DNA of 64,000 bases from Candidatus Bathyarchaeota archaeon (GCA_018396635.1 JAGTQE010000001.1:1-64000); one strand, 5' to 3'. Shown: positions 9,726 to 19,681, numbered from the stretch's first letter. Numbers and translations: made by a program. Notes: a model not told the origin generated them from the sequence alone.

Positions 9726-10585
9726 CTCTTCACCGTCCTAACAGCATACTCAACAATCTTTCTAGGAATATCAATTCTAGTCGCAGAGTAGAGACCCTTA
9801 AACTCCGGCGTACTATTAACCTCGTGAACAACTATTCCGTTAGGTGACTCCATGCAGTCAACCGCTAAGACCCCACCACCCACGGCTTCAGATGCCTTCA
9901 AAGCAACCTCGATAAGCTCGTCTGTAAGCGGGCAAGGTTCCATTCTCCCACCTCGGGCAACATTAGTTCTCCAGTCGCCTTCAGCCGAATAGCGGTATGC
10001 TGCCGCAACAACCTCGCCTCCGACAGTTAATATGCGTATGTCTCTTGGAGGCCTCTTAACGTATTCCTGAAGATAATAGATTTGCATGAGAGAATTCTGC
10101 ATTTCTTCCCGTGCTTCTATGAGGGCTTGGGCAGACTCCCTATCTTTAATGAGAGCCACAAGGCGGCCCCAACTTCCTATAACAGGCTTCATAACTGCTG
10201 GATAACCCAAATTCTCCAGCGCTTTGACAGCTCCGTCATTTGAAAAGGCTACCAGCGTTCGGGGGGTTGGAATGCCAGCTTTAGATAGGACAATAGATGT
10301 GAAGAGCTTATTTCCACAGGTCAATGAGACGTGAAAGGGGTTGATTACTTGGAGGCCTGCCCCCTCAAGTATAGCAGTTATATGTAGGCCTCTGAAGTAG
10401 CTTATGCATCGCTGGAGGACCACGTCGCCGAAGGCTTCTCTGACGGCTTCAAGTTTTTCAGCAGCATCTAAGTAAATCTCCTTCGAATCGGTTAATTTCA
10501 AGCTTAGGCTAAGCTTCTCTGAAGCGTCTATTAGTGATTTCTCCTCCCACCTAATTCTGTCATACACTAGACCTATTCTAACCAT
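9722..10585 (-). CDS. lysX: Alpha-aminoadipate/glutamate-LysW ligase (RimK-like ATP-grasp)
   Basis: ATP-grasp fold; VNSTPEFKGL; adjacent to lysW; ATGA-type overlap with lysY. Confidence 0.92.
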   Translation of the reverse strand: MVRIGLVYDRIRWEEKSLIDASEKLSLSLKLTDSKEIYLDAAEKLEAVREAFGDVVLQRCISYFRGLHITAILEGAGLQVINPFHVSLTCGNKLFTSIVLSKAGIPTPRTLVAFSNDGAVKALENLGYPAVMKPVIGSWGRLVALIKDRESAQALIEAREEMQNSLMQIYYLQEYVKRPPRDIRILTVGGEVVAAAYRYSAEGDWRTNVARGGRMEPCPLTDELIEVALKASEAVGGGVLAVDCMESPNGIVVHEVNSTPEFKGLYSATRIDIPRKIVEYAVRTVKR

Positions 10586-10591
10586 TTGTTT

Positions 10592-10771
10592 TTATTCGCC
10601 CCAATCTTCCCCTTCAATCTCAGCTGGCTTAAGACTAATAGCACCTTTCTCGTCGAGTATAACCTCTAAATCTAAGCCACAGTCTGGACAGCTAACTATC
10701 TCCCCCGATATTACATCACTCGGGATATCTATCTCCGCATCACATTCAGGACATTTTGTCTTAAAGGCTAC
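10592..10771 (-). CDS. lysW: Amino-group carrier protein LysW; start codon uncertain
   Basis: Two CxxC pairs (CPEC, CPDC) and the canonical EDWGE C-terminus. The upstream TTG used by the ORF track (10843) lies upstream of a strong TATA box. Confidence 0.88.
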   Translation of the reverse strand, partial: VAFKTKCPECDAEIDIPSDVISGEIVSCPDCGLDLEVILDEKGAISLKPAEIEGEDWGE

Positions 10772-10807
10772 CGCCCCCTTTACGCTTAATAGGAAAAAGC
10801 ATATTTC

Positions 10808-10815
10808 TTTATAAA
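10808..10815 (-). promoter_or_regulatory. TATA box of the lysW operon (TTTATAAA, preceded by BRE-like CGAAAGA)
   Basis: Minus-strand CCGAAAGATTTATAAAG about 25 bp upstream of the likely TSS near 10785. Confidence 0.65.
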
Positions 10816-10827
10816 TCTTTCGGAAAC

Positions 10828-10844
10828 ATTGAGGATTCCTCAAT
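10828..10844. promoter_or_regulatory. Perfect palindrome ATTGAGGA-T-TCCTCAAT, candidate Lrp/LysM-type operator
   Basis: 8-bp perfect arms in the lysW/lrp divergent intergenic region, just upstream of the lysW BRE/TATA. Confidence 0.6.
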
Positions 10845-10878
10845 ACTTTTCACTTTAAACATTTTTTTCTTCAATCAA

Positions 10879-10886
10879 TTTATATA
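10879..10886 (+). promoter_or_regulatory. TATA box of the divergent Lrp/AsnC gene
   Basis: TTTATATA about 40 bp upstream of the TTG start at 10924. Confidence 0.5.
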
Positions 10887-10923
10887 CTTGATTTTTCAAA
10901 TTTTATTTTCGGGGAAGAATTGG

Positions 10924-11376
10924 TTGGGTTCAGACATAGATGAGGTTGATAAAGAAATAATTAGAATGCTTCAGGAGGATGCACGGGTATCCTTTAGAAA
11001 GATAGCAGAAAAGTTGAATGTTAGTGAAGCAACAATATTTACTAGAGTTAAGAAACTCCTTAAAAAGAATGTTATAAAAGGTTTCGCTGCAATAGTTTCT
11101 CCAGAGAAGGTTGGGAAAAACATAACAGCGTTTGTATTAATAAATGCGGATCCAAAGAAACTGCAGAGCGTTCTTGAGGCGTTAAGTAAAATGGAGGATG
11201 TCTATGAGGTTTATGATGTGACGGGTTCCTACTATGCAGTAGTTAAAATTAGAACTGAAGATCAACGTAGGCTTGCAAAGATAATTGATGATATAGGAAT
11301 GATAGATGGTGTGACAAGCACGGAGACGGCGCTTGTCTTAAGGAGCATAAAGGAGGATTTTCGAATAAAAGTCTAA
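10924..11376 (+). CDS. Lrp/AsnC family transcriptional regulator (LysM-like)
   Basis: LDEVDKEIIRMLQEDARVSFRKIAEKLNVSEATIFTRVKKL HTH plus RAM domain. The ORF track begins at 10888; TTG 10924 fits the promoter. Confidence 0.9.
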   Translation: MGSDIDEVDKEIIRMLQEDARVSFRKIAEKLNVSEATIFTRVKKLLKKNVIKGFAAIVSPEKVGKNITAFVLINADPKKLQSVLEALSKMEDVYEVYDVTGSYYAVVKIRTEDQRRLAKIIDDIGMIDGVTSTETALVLRSIKEDFRIKV

Positions 11377-11442
11377 ATTTAACTTTGAACTTGGTATGCT
11401 AAAGAAATACGTTTATGGTTAAGGTGATGGCAAATATCAGGT

Positions 11443-12024
11443 GTGCGTGTAATAGTTATAACCGGGACGCCGGGGGTTGGAAAGACTTCGGTCTCGGCAG
11501 CTTTAGCATCTAGGATAGATGCACACTTAGTATCTTTAGGGGAGCTTATTAAGAGGGAGAGGCTCTATAGAGGTTTTGATAGGAGAAGGGGTACATTAAT
11601 TGCGGATATAGAGAAGGTTTCTAGGAGAGTTAAGGAGATTATTTCGAGCTCTCGAAAGGACGTGATTATAGAGGGACATTTAGCAGCAGACGTTGTCCCA
11701 GCAGAGGAAGCCAGTATAGTCTTCGTCTTGAGGAGAGACCCAGAGGAGCTTAAGAGGATTCTTGAAGAGAGAGCTTATGGAGAGAAGAAAATTTTCGAGA
11801 ATCTTGCCGCTGAGATACTTGATGTCTGCCTCTTTGATGCTGTGAAAAAGTTTGGTATTGAAAAGGTTTGTGAAATAGATGTAACGTCTAGAAGTGTGGA
11901 TGAGGTGGTTCAGGAAATTTTGGATGTTCTTAGGGGCTTGAAAGAGCATAGGGCTGGAATCGTAGACTGGCTAGGTAAGCTTGAAGCAGAAGGAAAGCTT
12001 GATGAGTATCTAAAGAAGTTTTAG
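11443..12024 (+). CDS. Adenylate kinase family protein (Fap7/hCINAP-like)
   Basis: VITGTPGVGKTSVSAALA P-loop; GHLAADVVP; AYGEKKIFENLAAEILDVC. Confidence 0.88.
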   Translation: MRVIVITGTPGVGKTSVSAALASRIDAHLVSLGELIKRERLYRGFDRRRGTLIADIEKVSRRVKEIISSSRKDVIIEGHLAADVVPAEEASIVFVLRRDPEELKRILEERAYGEKKIFENLAAEILDVCLFDAVKKFGIEKVCEIDVTSRSVDEVVQEILDVLRGLKEHRAGIVDWLGKLEAEGKLDEYLKKF

Positions 12025-12371
12025 AGGTATTTAAGCCCCCTCAAAATATCTGATTTAGTAATCAACCGTATTCCCCTACGGTTTGCATATGCTTTGGCAT
12101 GCTCACTAAACTTTCTGGCAACTAAGATTGGGCTTGATAGCCCCAAGCTCTGCGCAACCTTATCTATATTTATAACTATATTCACGCCAACAGTCCTATT
12201 CCAGTCTTTAATCCAAACAGGATGGGCTTCACTCCCCCTTATCACTATTAGGTCGAATCTCTTGTTAAGGGGCCCATCCCCTTGAGGTGAATTCTCCTCA
12301 ACAGTATAGCCTCGCCTAGCGAAGTATCGCACCACGAGATTGACAAGAGTTCTCTGATTTGACTCTTCCAC
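12021..12371 (-). CDS. Possible PD-(D/E)XK restriction-endonuclease-like protein with degenerate site
   Basis: 116 aa; RFDLIVIRG...PVWIKDW resembles the D...(E/Q)xK region without the acidic residue. Confidence 0.45.
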   Translation of the reverse strand: MEESNQRTLVNLVVRYFARRGYTVEENSPQGDGPLNKRFDLIVIRGSEAHPVWIKDWNRTVGVNIVINIDKVAQSLGLSSPILVARKFSEHAKAYANRRGIRLITKSDILRGLKYL

Positions 12372-12406
12372 AAGGAAAATTGGTGATTCAAGCTAGAAAA
12401 ACCTTT

Positions 12407-13549
12407 TTAACAAGTTGATGTCTTTTTAGATCCACGCTCAATTATCTCTTTTACACCTATCAATTGAGCTAAAGCATAGCCGACAGCTACCTGAAGCCAG
12501 AATGTTACGGTTCTTATGAGAAGCGTGGCAGTCCCTCCAATCGCTGCCGGAATATTAAATAGCTTATAGAGGTCGGTCATAACTATCTCTACAAGACCTA
12601 ACGGGAGAGATATGGGTGCCGATTGAACTGTAACGCTTATTGTGTAAACTACAATTGACTCGATTATTTTCGTTGAGACTTCACTAAAGCCCAATGCATA
12701 GAATACTAGAAGATATACGCTTAAATGAAGCGCCCACGCGATAAAGCTGAATGCTACAGATTTTATCAAGATCCTACGCTTTCTACCGAATGATTTAAAT
12801 CCGCCATGAAGTTGAATCAAGCCTCGGTACATTTTCTCTCTAACTTTTGAGGGGTCTAGGCGACTTCTCCCCAATATTGAAGATGCGATTCTAGTAAGTG
12901 CATTAGATATTATTTCGGCTGCCCCCTCACTTAAAGAGACATATAGCAGTAGAATAATTAGGGCAATAGACCCAGCTATTGTTGCCACTAGTAGACACAA
13001 TGTTCCGACGCTAACCTTATACTTAAAGATGAGGATGATGGAGGCTATCAGCATACTACTTGCTGTCACAAATATAGTTATTATGCGATGAGAAATTATT
13101 GCCGCCGCAATCCTGCCCGCATCCTTATAGTCCCTATGGATGAGATATGCTCTGACAATCTCGCCTGAAACAGTCTCTATCGGGACTATCAAATCAACAA
13201 AGTTCCCTAGCCAGCAATAAATAAAGGCCTTTTTCAGGCCAGTATCTATTGATAGAGCCCTTAGGAGAGTGTTCCAACTCATCGCATAGAAAAGCATGCT
13301 TAACACCATTGCGATTATAGTTATGGAGTAAAATAGGGAGTAATTATATGGGTTAACCCTACTAAAAACTTCAATAATATCGCTTATGCCAACAAAAAAG
13401 TATAAGTAGAAGATGAAAGCCAACAGTCCAGCGACCATGAGTGCGATTGATAGTGCAAGCGGATATTTCTTCATCCGAGAACCAGCCTGAATACGTTCAC
13501 CCTCTCGCTTATCTCTGCAGTTCACTAAATATCTAGCTCTATTGCTCAA
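12407..13549 (-). CDS. Lysylphosphatidylglycerol synthase TM-region/UPF0104-like membrane protein
   Basis: Multiple TM segments; SAPISLPLGLVEI motif. Start possibly at internal ATG (MKKYP). Confidence 0.75.
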   Translation of the reverse strand: MSNRARYLVNCRDKREGERIQAGSRMKKYPLALSIALMVAGLLAFIFYLYFFVGISDIIEVFSRVNPYNYSLFYSITIIAMVLSMLFYAMSWNTLLRALSIDTGLKKAFIYCWLGNFVDLIVPIETVSGEIVRAYLIHRDYKDAGRIAAAIISHRIITIFVTASSMLIASIILIFKYKVSVGTLCLLVATIAGSIALIILLLYVSLSEGAAEIISNALTRIASSILGRSRLDPSKVREKMYRGLIQLHGGFKSFGRKRRILIKSVAFSFIAWALHLSVYLLVFYALGFSEVSTKIIESIVVYTISVTVQSAPISLPLGLVEIVMTDLYKLFNIPAAIGGTATLLIRTVTFWLQVAVGYALAQLIGVKEIIERGSKKTSTC

Positions 13550-13689
13550 ATATTTTTTGAGAAGAAAATCAGTTAATTCCCTATCACATTAAATAATTTA
13601 AATCACAACACTATATTCTAGGATCTGTACTCGTATCTTCAGGAACATGATCGGCTAAACCTAGGGAATCTCTGAGGTGATGCCGGAAA

Positions 13690-14352
13690 GTGAGTAAAAT
13701 AAGGGCAATAATATTTGATTTAGACGATACATTAATACATTCTAGGATAGATTATGTAGGAGTTAAGAGGTCGCTGATAAGGTTCCTTGTTGATTATGGT
13801 GTTGAGCCTCACCTCTTAAACGAGAACATGCCCAACCTTGAGATTTTTAGGGTTGCTGGTGAAAGCCTACGTAATAAGAATCTGCCTGAGGAGTTTATTA
13901 GGAGGGTCTTTGAGGGAGCTAAGGCGATATTGGACAGCTATGAGTTGAAAGCTTTGGAGGGCGTTAGGTTGATGGAGGGGGCTTTAGAAACGCTTGATGC
14001 TCTCAAAAGAATGGGGTTGAAGATCGGCATTGTAACTAATAGCTGTAGGGAGTATACCATTAGGGTTATTGAGATGTTCTCGCTGAATAAATATGTCGAT
14101 GCATTCATCACCAGAGATGATGTCAACAATTTAAAGCCTGCCCCCGAGCATTTGCTCAAGGCTCTTGAGGCTTTAGGCGTATCCGCACATGAAACTGTCT
14201 TTGTTGGGGATCACTGGATAGATGCTATTTGCGCTGAGAGGGCTAATGTGAAGTTCATCCTCCTTAGAAATGAGAGATGGAAGTTTAAGGAAACTGGTAC
14301 CGTAATTGATGATTTAATGAGCCTGCCAGCAGTGATTCAAAGCATTTCATAA
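13690..14352 (+). CDS. HAD-superfamily hydrolase
   Basis: IIFDLDDTLIHS; GIVTNS; KPAPEHLLKALEALGV; FVGDHWIDA. Confidence 0.92.
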   Translation: MSKIRAIIFDLDDTLIHSRIDYVGVKRSLIRFLVDYGVEPHLLNENMPNLEIFRVAGESLRNKNLPEEFIRRVFEGAKAILDSYELKALEGVRLMEGALETLDALKRMGLKIGIVTNSCREYTIRVIEMFSLNKYVDAFITRDDVNNLKPAPEHLLKALEALGVSAHETVFVGDHWIDAICAERANVKFILLRNERWKFKETGTVIDDLMSLPAVIQSIS

Positions 14353-14453
14353 AGCGTCTGGAGTAGATGCCAGCTGTTACGCTTATTAGGGTGAGGATAT
14401 ATTATTTTCTTTCACTATACGTGTTGAAATCTAGTCTTAAACGGTAATGAGCG

Positions 14454-15446
14454 ATGGAGGCAGCTGTTGAGACATTCGATTTAACGAAGGTTTTTGAGAG
14501 TAAGGAGGATGATGTTAAGCGTTACGTTAAGGCAGTTGATCACGTAAATATCAGGGTTAAGCGTGGCGAGTTTTTCGGGCTGCTTGGTCCCAATGGCGCT
14601 GGGAAGACCACGCTCATAAAGATGCTCTGCACAATAATACTTCCAACGGAGGGAACAGCTAAAGTTAACGGCTATGATATAATTAAGGAGCCTGATAAGG
14701 TTAGGAGCTGCATAGGCTGGTTCCACGGGGAGACTGGCGGTAGGTCGCTTTATTGGAGGCTCAGCGCTGAAGATAATTTAAAATTCTATGCATATCTCCA
14801 GAATGTTCCAAAGGATGTGGCGGAGAAGAGGATTAACGCCCTACTAGAATTTTTCGATCTGAGTAAGGAGAGGAAGAAGCTCGTCAAGGACTATTCTACG
14901 GGCATGAAGGTTAGGGTTATGCTAGCCAGGGCCCTACTACACAACCCGCCTATACTGTTTATGGATGAGCCGACAATAGGACTGGATACGATAAGCGCAG
15001 TTGAAACCAGAAGACTTTTAAAGGCTTTGAACACAGAGCTCGGGAAAACTATTATCTTCACGAGCCATAACATGTTTGAGGTTGAACAGCTCTGCGAGCG
15101 AATAGCTATAATGCGGAGCGGGCGGATAATAGTGGATGCCCCACCCTCAGTTTTAAGGGAGATGCTCAGAGACGTACACGCCATAGAAGTCGACATTAGA
15201 GAAACTAATGATCTACACAAGATTGTCGAGAGCTTATCTAAGCTTTCAGTAGTTAGAAGTGTAGTTGAGGCGAAGAATAGCCCATTTAACGCGACAATAC
15301 GCCTGCAAGTTGACGACGAGTATGAGGCTATACCCGCCGTGGTTAGCAAGCTGCATTCTCTAGGCGTGAAGATCTCCTCCGTCCGCAGGTCTGAGCCTAC
15401 GCTTGAGGATATATTTGTCAAGTTGGCTAAGGAGGGGTCTGCTTGA
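14454..15446 (+). CDS. ABC transporter ATP-binding protein
   Basis: GLLGPNGAGKTTLIK; DYSTGMKVRVMLARALL; LFMDEPTIGLD. Confidence 0.95.
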   Translation: MEAAVETFDLTKVFESKEDDVKRYVKAVDHVNIRVKRGEFFGLLGPNGAGKTTLIKMLCTIILPTEGTAKVNGYDIIKEPDKVRSCIGWFHGETGGRSLYWRLSAEDNLKFYAYLQNVPKDVAEKRINALLEFFDLSKERKKLVKDYSTGMKVRVMLARALLHNPPILFMDEPTIGLDTISAVETRRLLKALNTELGKTIIFTSHNMFEVEQLCERIAIMRSGRIIVDAPPSVLREMLRDVHAIEVDIRETNDLHKIVESLSKLSVVRSVVEAKNSPFNATIRLQVDDEYEAIPAVVSKLHSLGVKISSVRRSEPTLEDIFVKLAKEGSA

Positions 15447-16324
15447 GGGTTGAGGATCTGATTGATCTCTTCAGGGAAGATTGTCAACGCATCCCCTCTG
15501 AGGTTAGGCATGTTTGGGCTATCTTTTGGGCCAACTTTAAAATATTCCTCTCATATAGGACTTGGGTTATATTGGAGACCATAAGCACCGTAGCCTCGGT
15601 CGCCATGTACTCTTTCATGGGCTTACAGGTAGACTCTAGGAGGATAGCCTTAGCTGGGTATGGGGAGGTTGACTGGTTATCCTTTGCCCTAGTTGGGGTT
15701 GCGACAGCAAATTACTTATGGATGTGCATTAGTAGGCTTAGCCATGCCTTACAGCATGAAGTGCATGAAGGGACATTAGAGCCCATAATCGCCTCGCCCA
15801 TAAGCATGAGGTCCTATATTATTGGGCAGTCGATTAGAGGGTTTCTGGTTAGTGGATACTTCATGCTTGGCGCACTAATAGTTGGAGTATGTGTCCTGAA
15901 GGCCCCGCTAGTAATAAGCTTGGAGACAGTATTATCATTTGTGGCAGTGATCCTATTAATGGTATTAAGCTACTCCGGCATAGGCATAATGGCGGCTGGC
16001 TTAATCCTAGTATACAAGAAGGGGGATCCGCTCACATTCCTCTTCGCAAGCGTGACAGAGTTTCTGGGAGGAGTTCTATTCCCGCTGAAGTACTTTGAAG
16101 CCTTTCCCGGGCTCTATTTAGTAGCTATGCTTATGCCATACACTCACGCTCTAGACGCTGCCCGTAGAATCCTGCTGAATGGGGCGACGATTCTTTCACC
16201 GGCAGTATTGCAGGATGTTGCTATTCTATTAGCATATAGCGCTGTGTTTATACCAATAGGTTTGAGAGTCTTTAGGTGGGGCGTTGACAGAATAAGGTAT
16301 GAGGGAACCGTAGCGACATATTAG
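15443..16324 (+). CDS. ABC-2 type permease
   Basis: Overlaps the ATPase gene; six-TM-like sequence with FLGGVLFPLKYFEAFPGLYLVAMLMPYTHALDA. Confidence 0.88.
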   Translation: MRVEDLIDLFREDCQRIPSEVRHVWAIFWANFKIFLSYRTWVILETISTVASVAMYSFMGLQVDSRRIALAGYGEVDWLSFALVGVATANYLWMCISRLSHALQHEVHEGTLEPIIASPISMRSYIIGQSIRGFLVSGYFMLGALIVGVCVLKAPLVISLETVLSFVAVILLMVLSYSGIGIMAAGLILVYKKGDPLTFLFASVTEFLGGVLFPLKYFEAFPGLYLVAMLMPYTHALDAARRILLNGATILSPAVLQDVAILLAYSAVFIPIGLRVFRWGVDRIRYEGTVATY

Positions 16325-16335
16325 GCTGGAGGTTT

Positions 16336-17217
16336 ATGGGCGTGGATGTAAAGAGGCTTATTGAAATAATCTCTGAGGATGTTCCAAGAAGGAGGACACC
16401 GATACATCAAATTGTCCTCTCATTTGTGCTCAGGGACTTTAAGATTTGGTGGACGTATAAATTTTGGCTTCTCCTAGAGCTGTCGGGCATAGTTCTATTT
16501 GTCGTAACATACTATCTCTTCTCCTTAATCACGACGCCACAGCAGGTTCAGGAGGCGGGCTATGTAGTCGGCGGCTACTTTACCTTTGCGCTTATAGGTA
16601 TAGCCTTCCAGCAATACGTGCATTTTGCTGTTCAGAGCATAAATGAGAGCATACGTGAGGAGCAGTGGAATGGCACTATAGAGACAATATTATCGACTGC
16701 AACAGACTTTAAGATCTTTCTACTAGGGGAAGTCTGCTTCTCATTCATAGTATCATCAACGCTACTACTGATCTCATTGTTAGTTGGCATACTTCTGGGC
16801 GCAGAATTCTATACGACCCCGCTCTCAATCCTAACCACAATAATATTAACTATACTGTTGATTGCAAGCCACATGTGCATTGGCATACTTAGCGCCGGCG
16901 TAATAATGAAGGTTAAGCAGGGTAGTCCCGTAACATGGGCTTTCTCATGGCTTAGTCAGCTGGTTTCAGGGGTATTCTATCCGCTTAAACTCCTGCCATG
17001 GTACCTCGAATGGGTTGGTAAGGCTTTCCCATTAACCTACTCTCTAGACGGGATAAGGCTGTGCCTCCAGTCAGGGAAGGATTTAACGTCACCCGCAATT
17101 CTCTCCAACGTAATAAGCCTAATAATCTTTATAGCTGTGATGGCGCCCATATCGCTATACGTCTTCAAAATTGGATATGACGCCGCTAGGAGAGATGGTT
17201 CTCTAGGTCAGTATTAG
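16336..17217 (+). CDS. ABC-2 type permease (paralogue of preceding gene)
   Basis: LVSGVFYPLKLLPWYLEWVGKAFPLTYSLDGIR, parallel to the preceding permease. Confidence 0.88.
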   Translation: MGVDVKRLIEIISEDVPRRRTPIHQIVLSFVLRDFKIWWTYKFWLLLELSGIVLFVVTYYLFSLITTPQQVQEAGYVVGGYFTFALIGIAFQQYVHFAVQSINESIREEQWNGTIETILSTATDFKIFLLGEVCFSFIVSSTLLLISLLVGILLGAEFYTTPLSILTTIILTILLIASHMCIGILSAGVIMKVKQGSPVTWAFSWLSQLVSGVFYPLKLLPWYLEWVGKAFPLTYSLDGIRLCLQSGKDLTSPAILSNVISLIIFIAVMAPISLYVFKIGYDAARRDGSLGQY

Positions 17218-17241
17218 GTACCACATTTAGCAATTTCCTTT

Positions 17242-18180
17242 TTATGGAAACTTTGGTTTTATGGCTTTGACTGGACATGCTGCAATGCATCTGAGACAAT
17301 ATATGCATTCTGGATCAGTTATCTTCTCCGCAGACAGCTTTAATATTGGCACATTCATCGGACACTTCTCCTCACACATGCGGCAGCCAACCTTCCTACA
17401 TCGTACAATATCTCTTCTTAGGCCAAGCAGGCTAAATCGGCTTATAAGCGCTGAGAAAGCTCCTTGAGGGCACACATATCTGCACCAAGCTCTTGGGATC
17501 CGCACCGCCAAAAATAGTATAGCGATTAGTATCACTAATCTAATGATTAGCAGCGGCGTTATAGTTAGATATTCGAATCCGAGACTTATAGAGATCAATA
17601 TTGCGGAGAGCAATCTGGGAAGGGCTGCAAAAAGCGTGTCCGAGGGGCTTAGAACATTAAATGGTGCTTGCGCAAATAAGCCCAGCATCTCCCTATAGAC
17701 CCTTCCGGCTACGCTGAGCTGCGCCAGAGACAGTGAGACACTTATCAGCAAGATTAAACCTAAAATGAAGTACTTTAGTCCTATGAGACTTTTATGCGTC
17801 TTGGGTGATATCACAAATTTTCTAGTCTCGCCGGCTGCAAGAATGTCTTGGATTAAGCCCATTGGACATACCCATCCACATAAAGCTCTGCCAGTTAAGA
17901 CGCTGAATAAGATTATTGATGCTAAGGGTAACAGTGGAAATACGGAGTCATATATCATCTTCTGAATGGCGCTTAAGGCTTCGCCAGCTATCCTGTAAGG
18001 TAAACCGGAGGGTAGCAGTATTGGCAGCACTAGCGGGATAGCTGACAAGCCAAATATGGCTGAATTAAGGAATATCAAAAAGAAGAATTGCATAATTCTC
18101 CTGACAACCTCAAATATTATAAACCTAGACCTTAAAGTTACGGACATGACGCTTTTAAGACTCTTCATAAATGGCGTCAT
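17242..18180 (-). CDS. NapH-type 4Fe-4S polyferredoxin membrane protein
   Basis: CGWVCPMGLIQD; CRYVCPQGAF; CxxCxxxCP clusters (CRMCEEKCPMNVP, CIYCLRCIAACP). Confidence 0.9.
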   Translation of the reverse strand: MTPFMKSLKSVMSVTLRSRFIIFEVVRRIMQFFFLIFLNSAIFGLSAIPLVLPILLPSGLPYRIAGEALSAIQKMIYDSVFPLLPLASIILFSVLTGRALCGWVCPMGLIQDILAAGETRKFVISPKTHKSLIGLKYFILGLILLISVSLSLAQLSVAGRVYREMLGLFAQAPFNVLSPSDTLFAALPRLLSAILISISLGFEYLTITPLLIIRLVILIAILFLAVRIPRAWCRYVCPQGAFSALISRFSLLGLRRDIVRCRKVGCRMCEEKCPMNVPILKLSAEKITDPECIYCLRCIAACPVKAIKPKFP

Positions 18181-18320
18181 CTCAACACTTATCTAAGTTA
18201 AATATTATTATGGTGGGAGGGCATTAATTAATTTTAAGAAGTTTAGTTCTTGACGAGTAACGCAAATAAGAAGGCGTCTTTTATGTAAGAACTGTGAAGG
18301 CTCTTAAGTGAGGGTGTTAA

Positions 18321-19637
18321 ATGGTTAAAATTACTATTATTGGCGCCGGGAGCCATGTGTTTTCTAGGAGGCTCATAACCGACATATTATCCTATCCGGA
18401 GCTTAGGGAGAGCACTATAGCATTGATGGATATAGACAAGGATAGGCTCGACCTCATAACCGCTTTCACCAAGAGACTTATTGAACAATATAATTTTAAG
18501 ACTAAAGTTGAGTCTACAACTGACAGGAGAGCTGCGCTCGAGGGCGCCGATTATGTAATAGTCTCCATTAGAGTTGGAGGCTTTGAGGCATATAGGCTTG
18601 ATCTTGAGATCCCAGCAAAGTATGGCGTCATCCAAGGAATTGGAGACACTATTGGCCCTGGAGGAGTTTTTTATGGTTTACGGCATGTTCCAGTGATCTT
18701 AGATATATGCTATGACATGGAAAACTTATGTCCAGACGCCCTACTCATAAACTACACAAATCCGATGGCTATAATATGTTGGGCTATAAACGATTACACA
18801 CGTATAAAGAGCGTTGGTCTATGCCATAGCGTTCAGGGAACTGCTGCTGAGCTGGCACGCTATCTTGGCGTTCCAGTTGAGGAGCTCTCCTATTGGGTTG
18901 CTGGCATAAATCATATGGCGTGGTTTCTAGAGCTTAAATGGCGTGGAATAGATGCGTATCCTATGCTTAGAGAGAAATTTAAGGATCCAAGTGTCTATAT
19001 GAGGGATGACGCTCATTGGGCTGGAGCTGACATTGTTAGGGTTGAGATCTTTAGGGCATTTGGATACTTTAACACCGAGTCCAGTCAACATATGTCAGAG
19101 TACGTTCCCTACTTCAGGAAGAGGCCCGAACTCTTCAAAAGATTCAAGCTAGCTAATCCCTTAGAAAGATTAGATGCCATGGAGAAGAGGAGGGCATTGC
19201 AAGATGAGGAGCTGAGAAGGCTTCTTGCGGAGGGATATAAGTTCCCCTTAAACAGGAGTCAAGAATACTGCTCATACATAATTCACTCCATTGAAACAGG
19301 GATTCCGAGGAGGATAAATGGCAACGTTAGAAACAATTGGCTTATAACAAACTTGCCCCATGGATGTTGCGTTGAGGTTCCATGCCTGGTTGACAAAAAT
19401 GGCATACATCCATGTTATGTGGGTAATCTTCCACCCCAATGCGCAGCACTAAATAGAACGAATATCAACGTTCAGGAGCTGGCTGTTAAAGCGGCGGTTG
19501 AGAAGGATAAGACCTTGGCTTTTCAAGCTATTCTCCTTGACCCGCTGACGAGCGCGATACTAACGATAGATGAGATCGAGCGGATGGTTGATGAGATGTT
19601 TAGGGCTGAGGCTAAATACCTGCCCGGCTTTAAATAA
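18321..19637 (+). CDS. Glycoside hydrolase family 4 (alpha-galactosidase/6-phospho-glycosidase type)
   Basis: KITIIGAGSHVFSRRL; LINYTNPMAIICWA; GLCHSVQGT; AGINHMAWFL. Confidence 0.92.
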   Translation: MVKITIIGAGSHVFSRRLITDILSYPELRESTIALMDIDKDRLDLITAFTKRLIEQYNFKTKVESTTDRRAALEGADYVIVSIRVGGFEAYRLDLEIPAKYGVIQGIGDTIGPGGVFYGLRHVPVILDICYDMENLCPDALLINYTNPMAIICWAINDYTRIKSVGLCHSVQGTAAELARYLGVPVEELSYWVAGINHMAWFLELKWRGIDAYPMLREKFKDPSVYMRDDAHWAGADIVRVEIFRAFGYFNTESSQHMSEYVPYFRKRPELFKRFKLANPLERLDAMEKRRALQDEELRRLLAEGYKFPLNRSQEYCSYIIHSIETGIPRRINGNVRNNWLITNLPHGCCVEVPCLVDKNGIHPCYVGNLPPQCAALNRTNINVQELAVKAAVEKDKTLAFQAILLDPLTSAILTIDEIERMVDEMFRAEAKYLPGFK

Positions 19638-19681
19638 CCTTTGAGAGGAAAGAGATGGGGCTTGGGAAGGTTTGATGAATA

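Noticed and set aside
13620-13690. Possible C/D-box sRNA (ATGATC...CTGA) upstream of the HAD gene
   Set aside because: The C box does not match RTGATGA and no paired C'/D' boxes were found.
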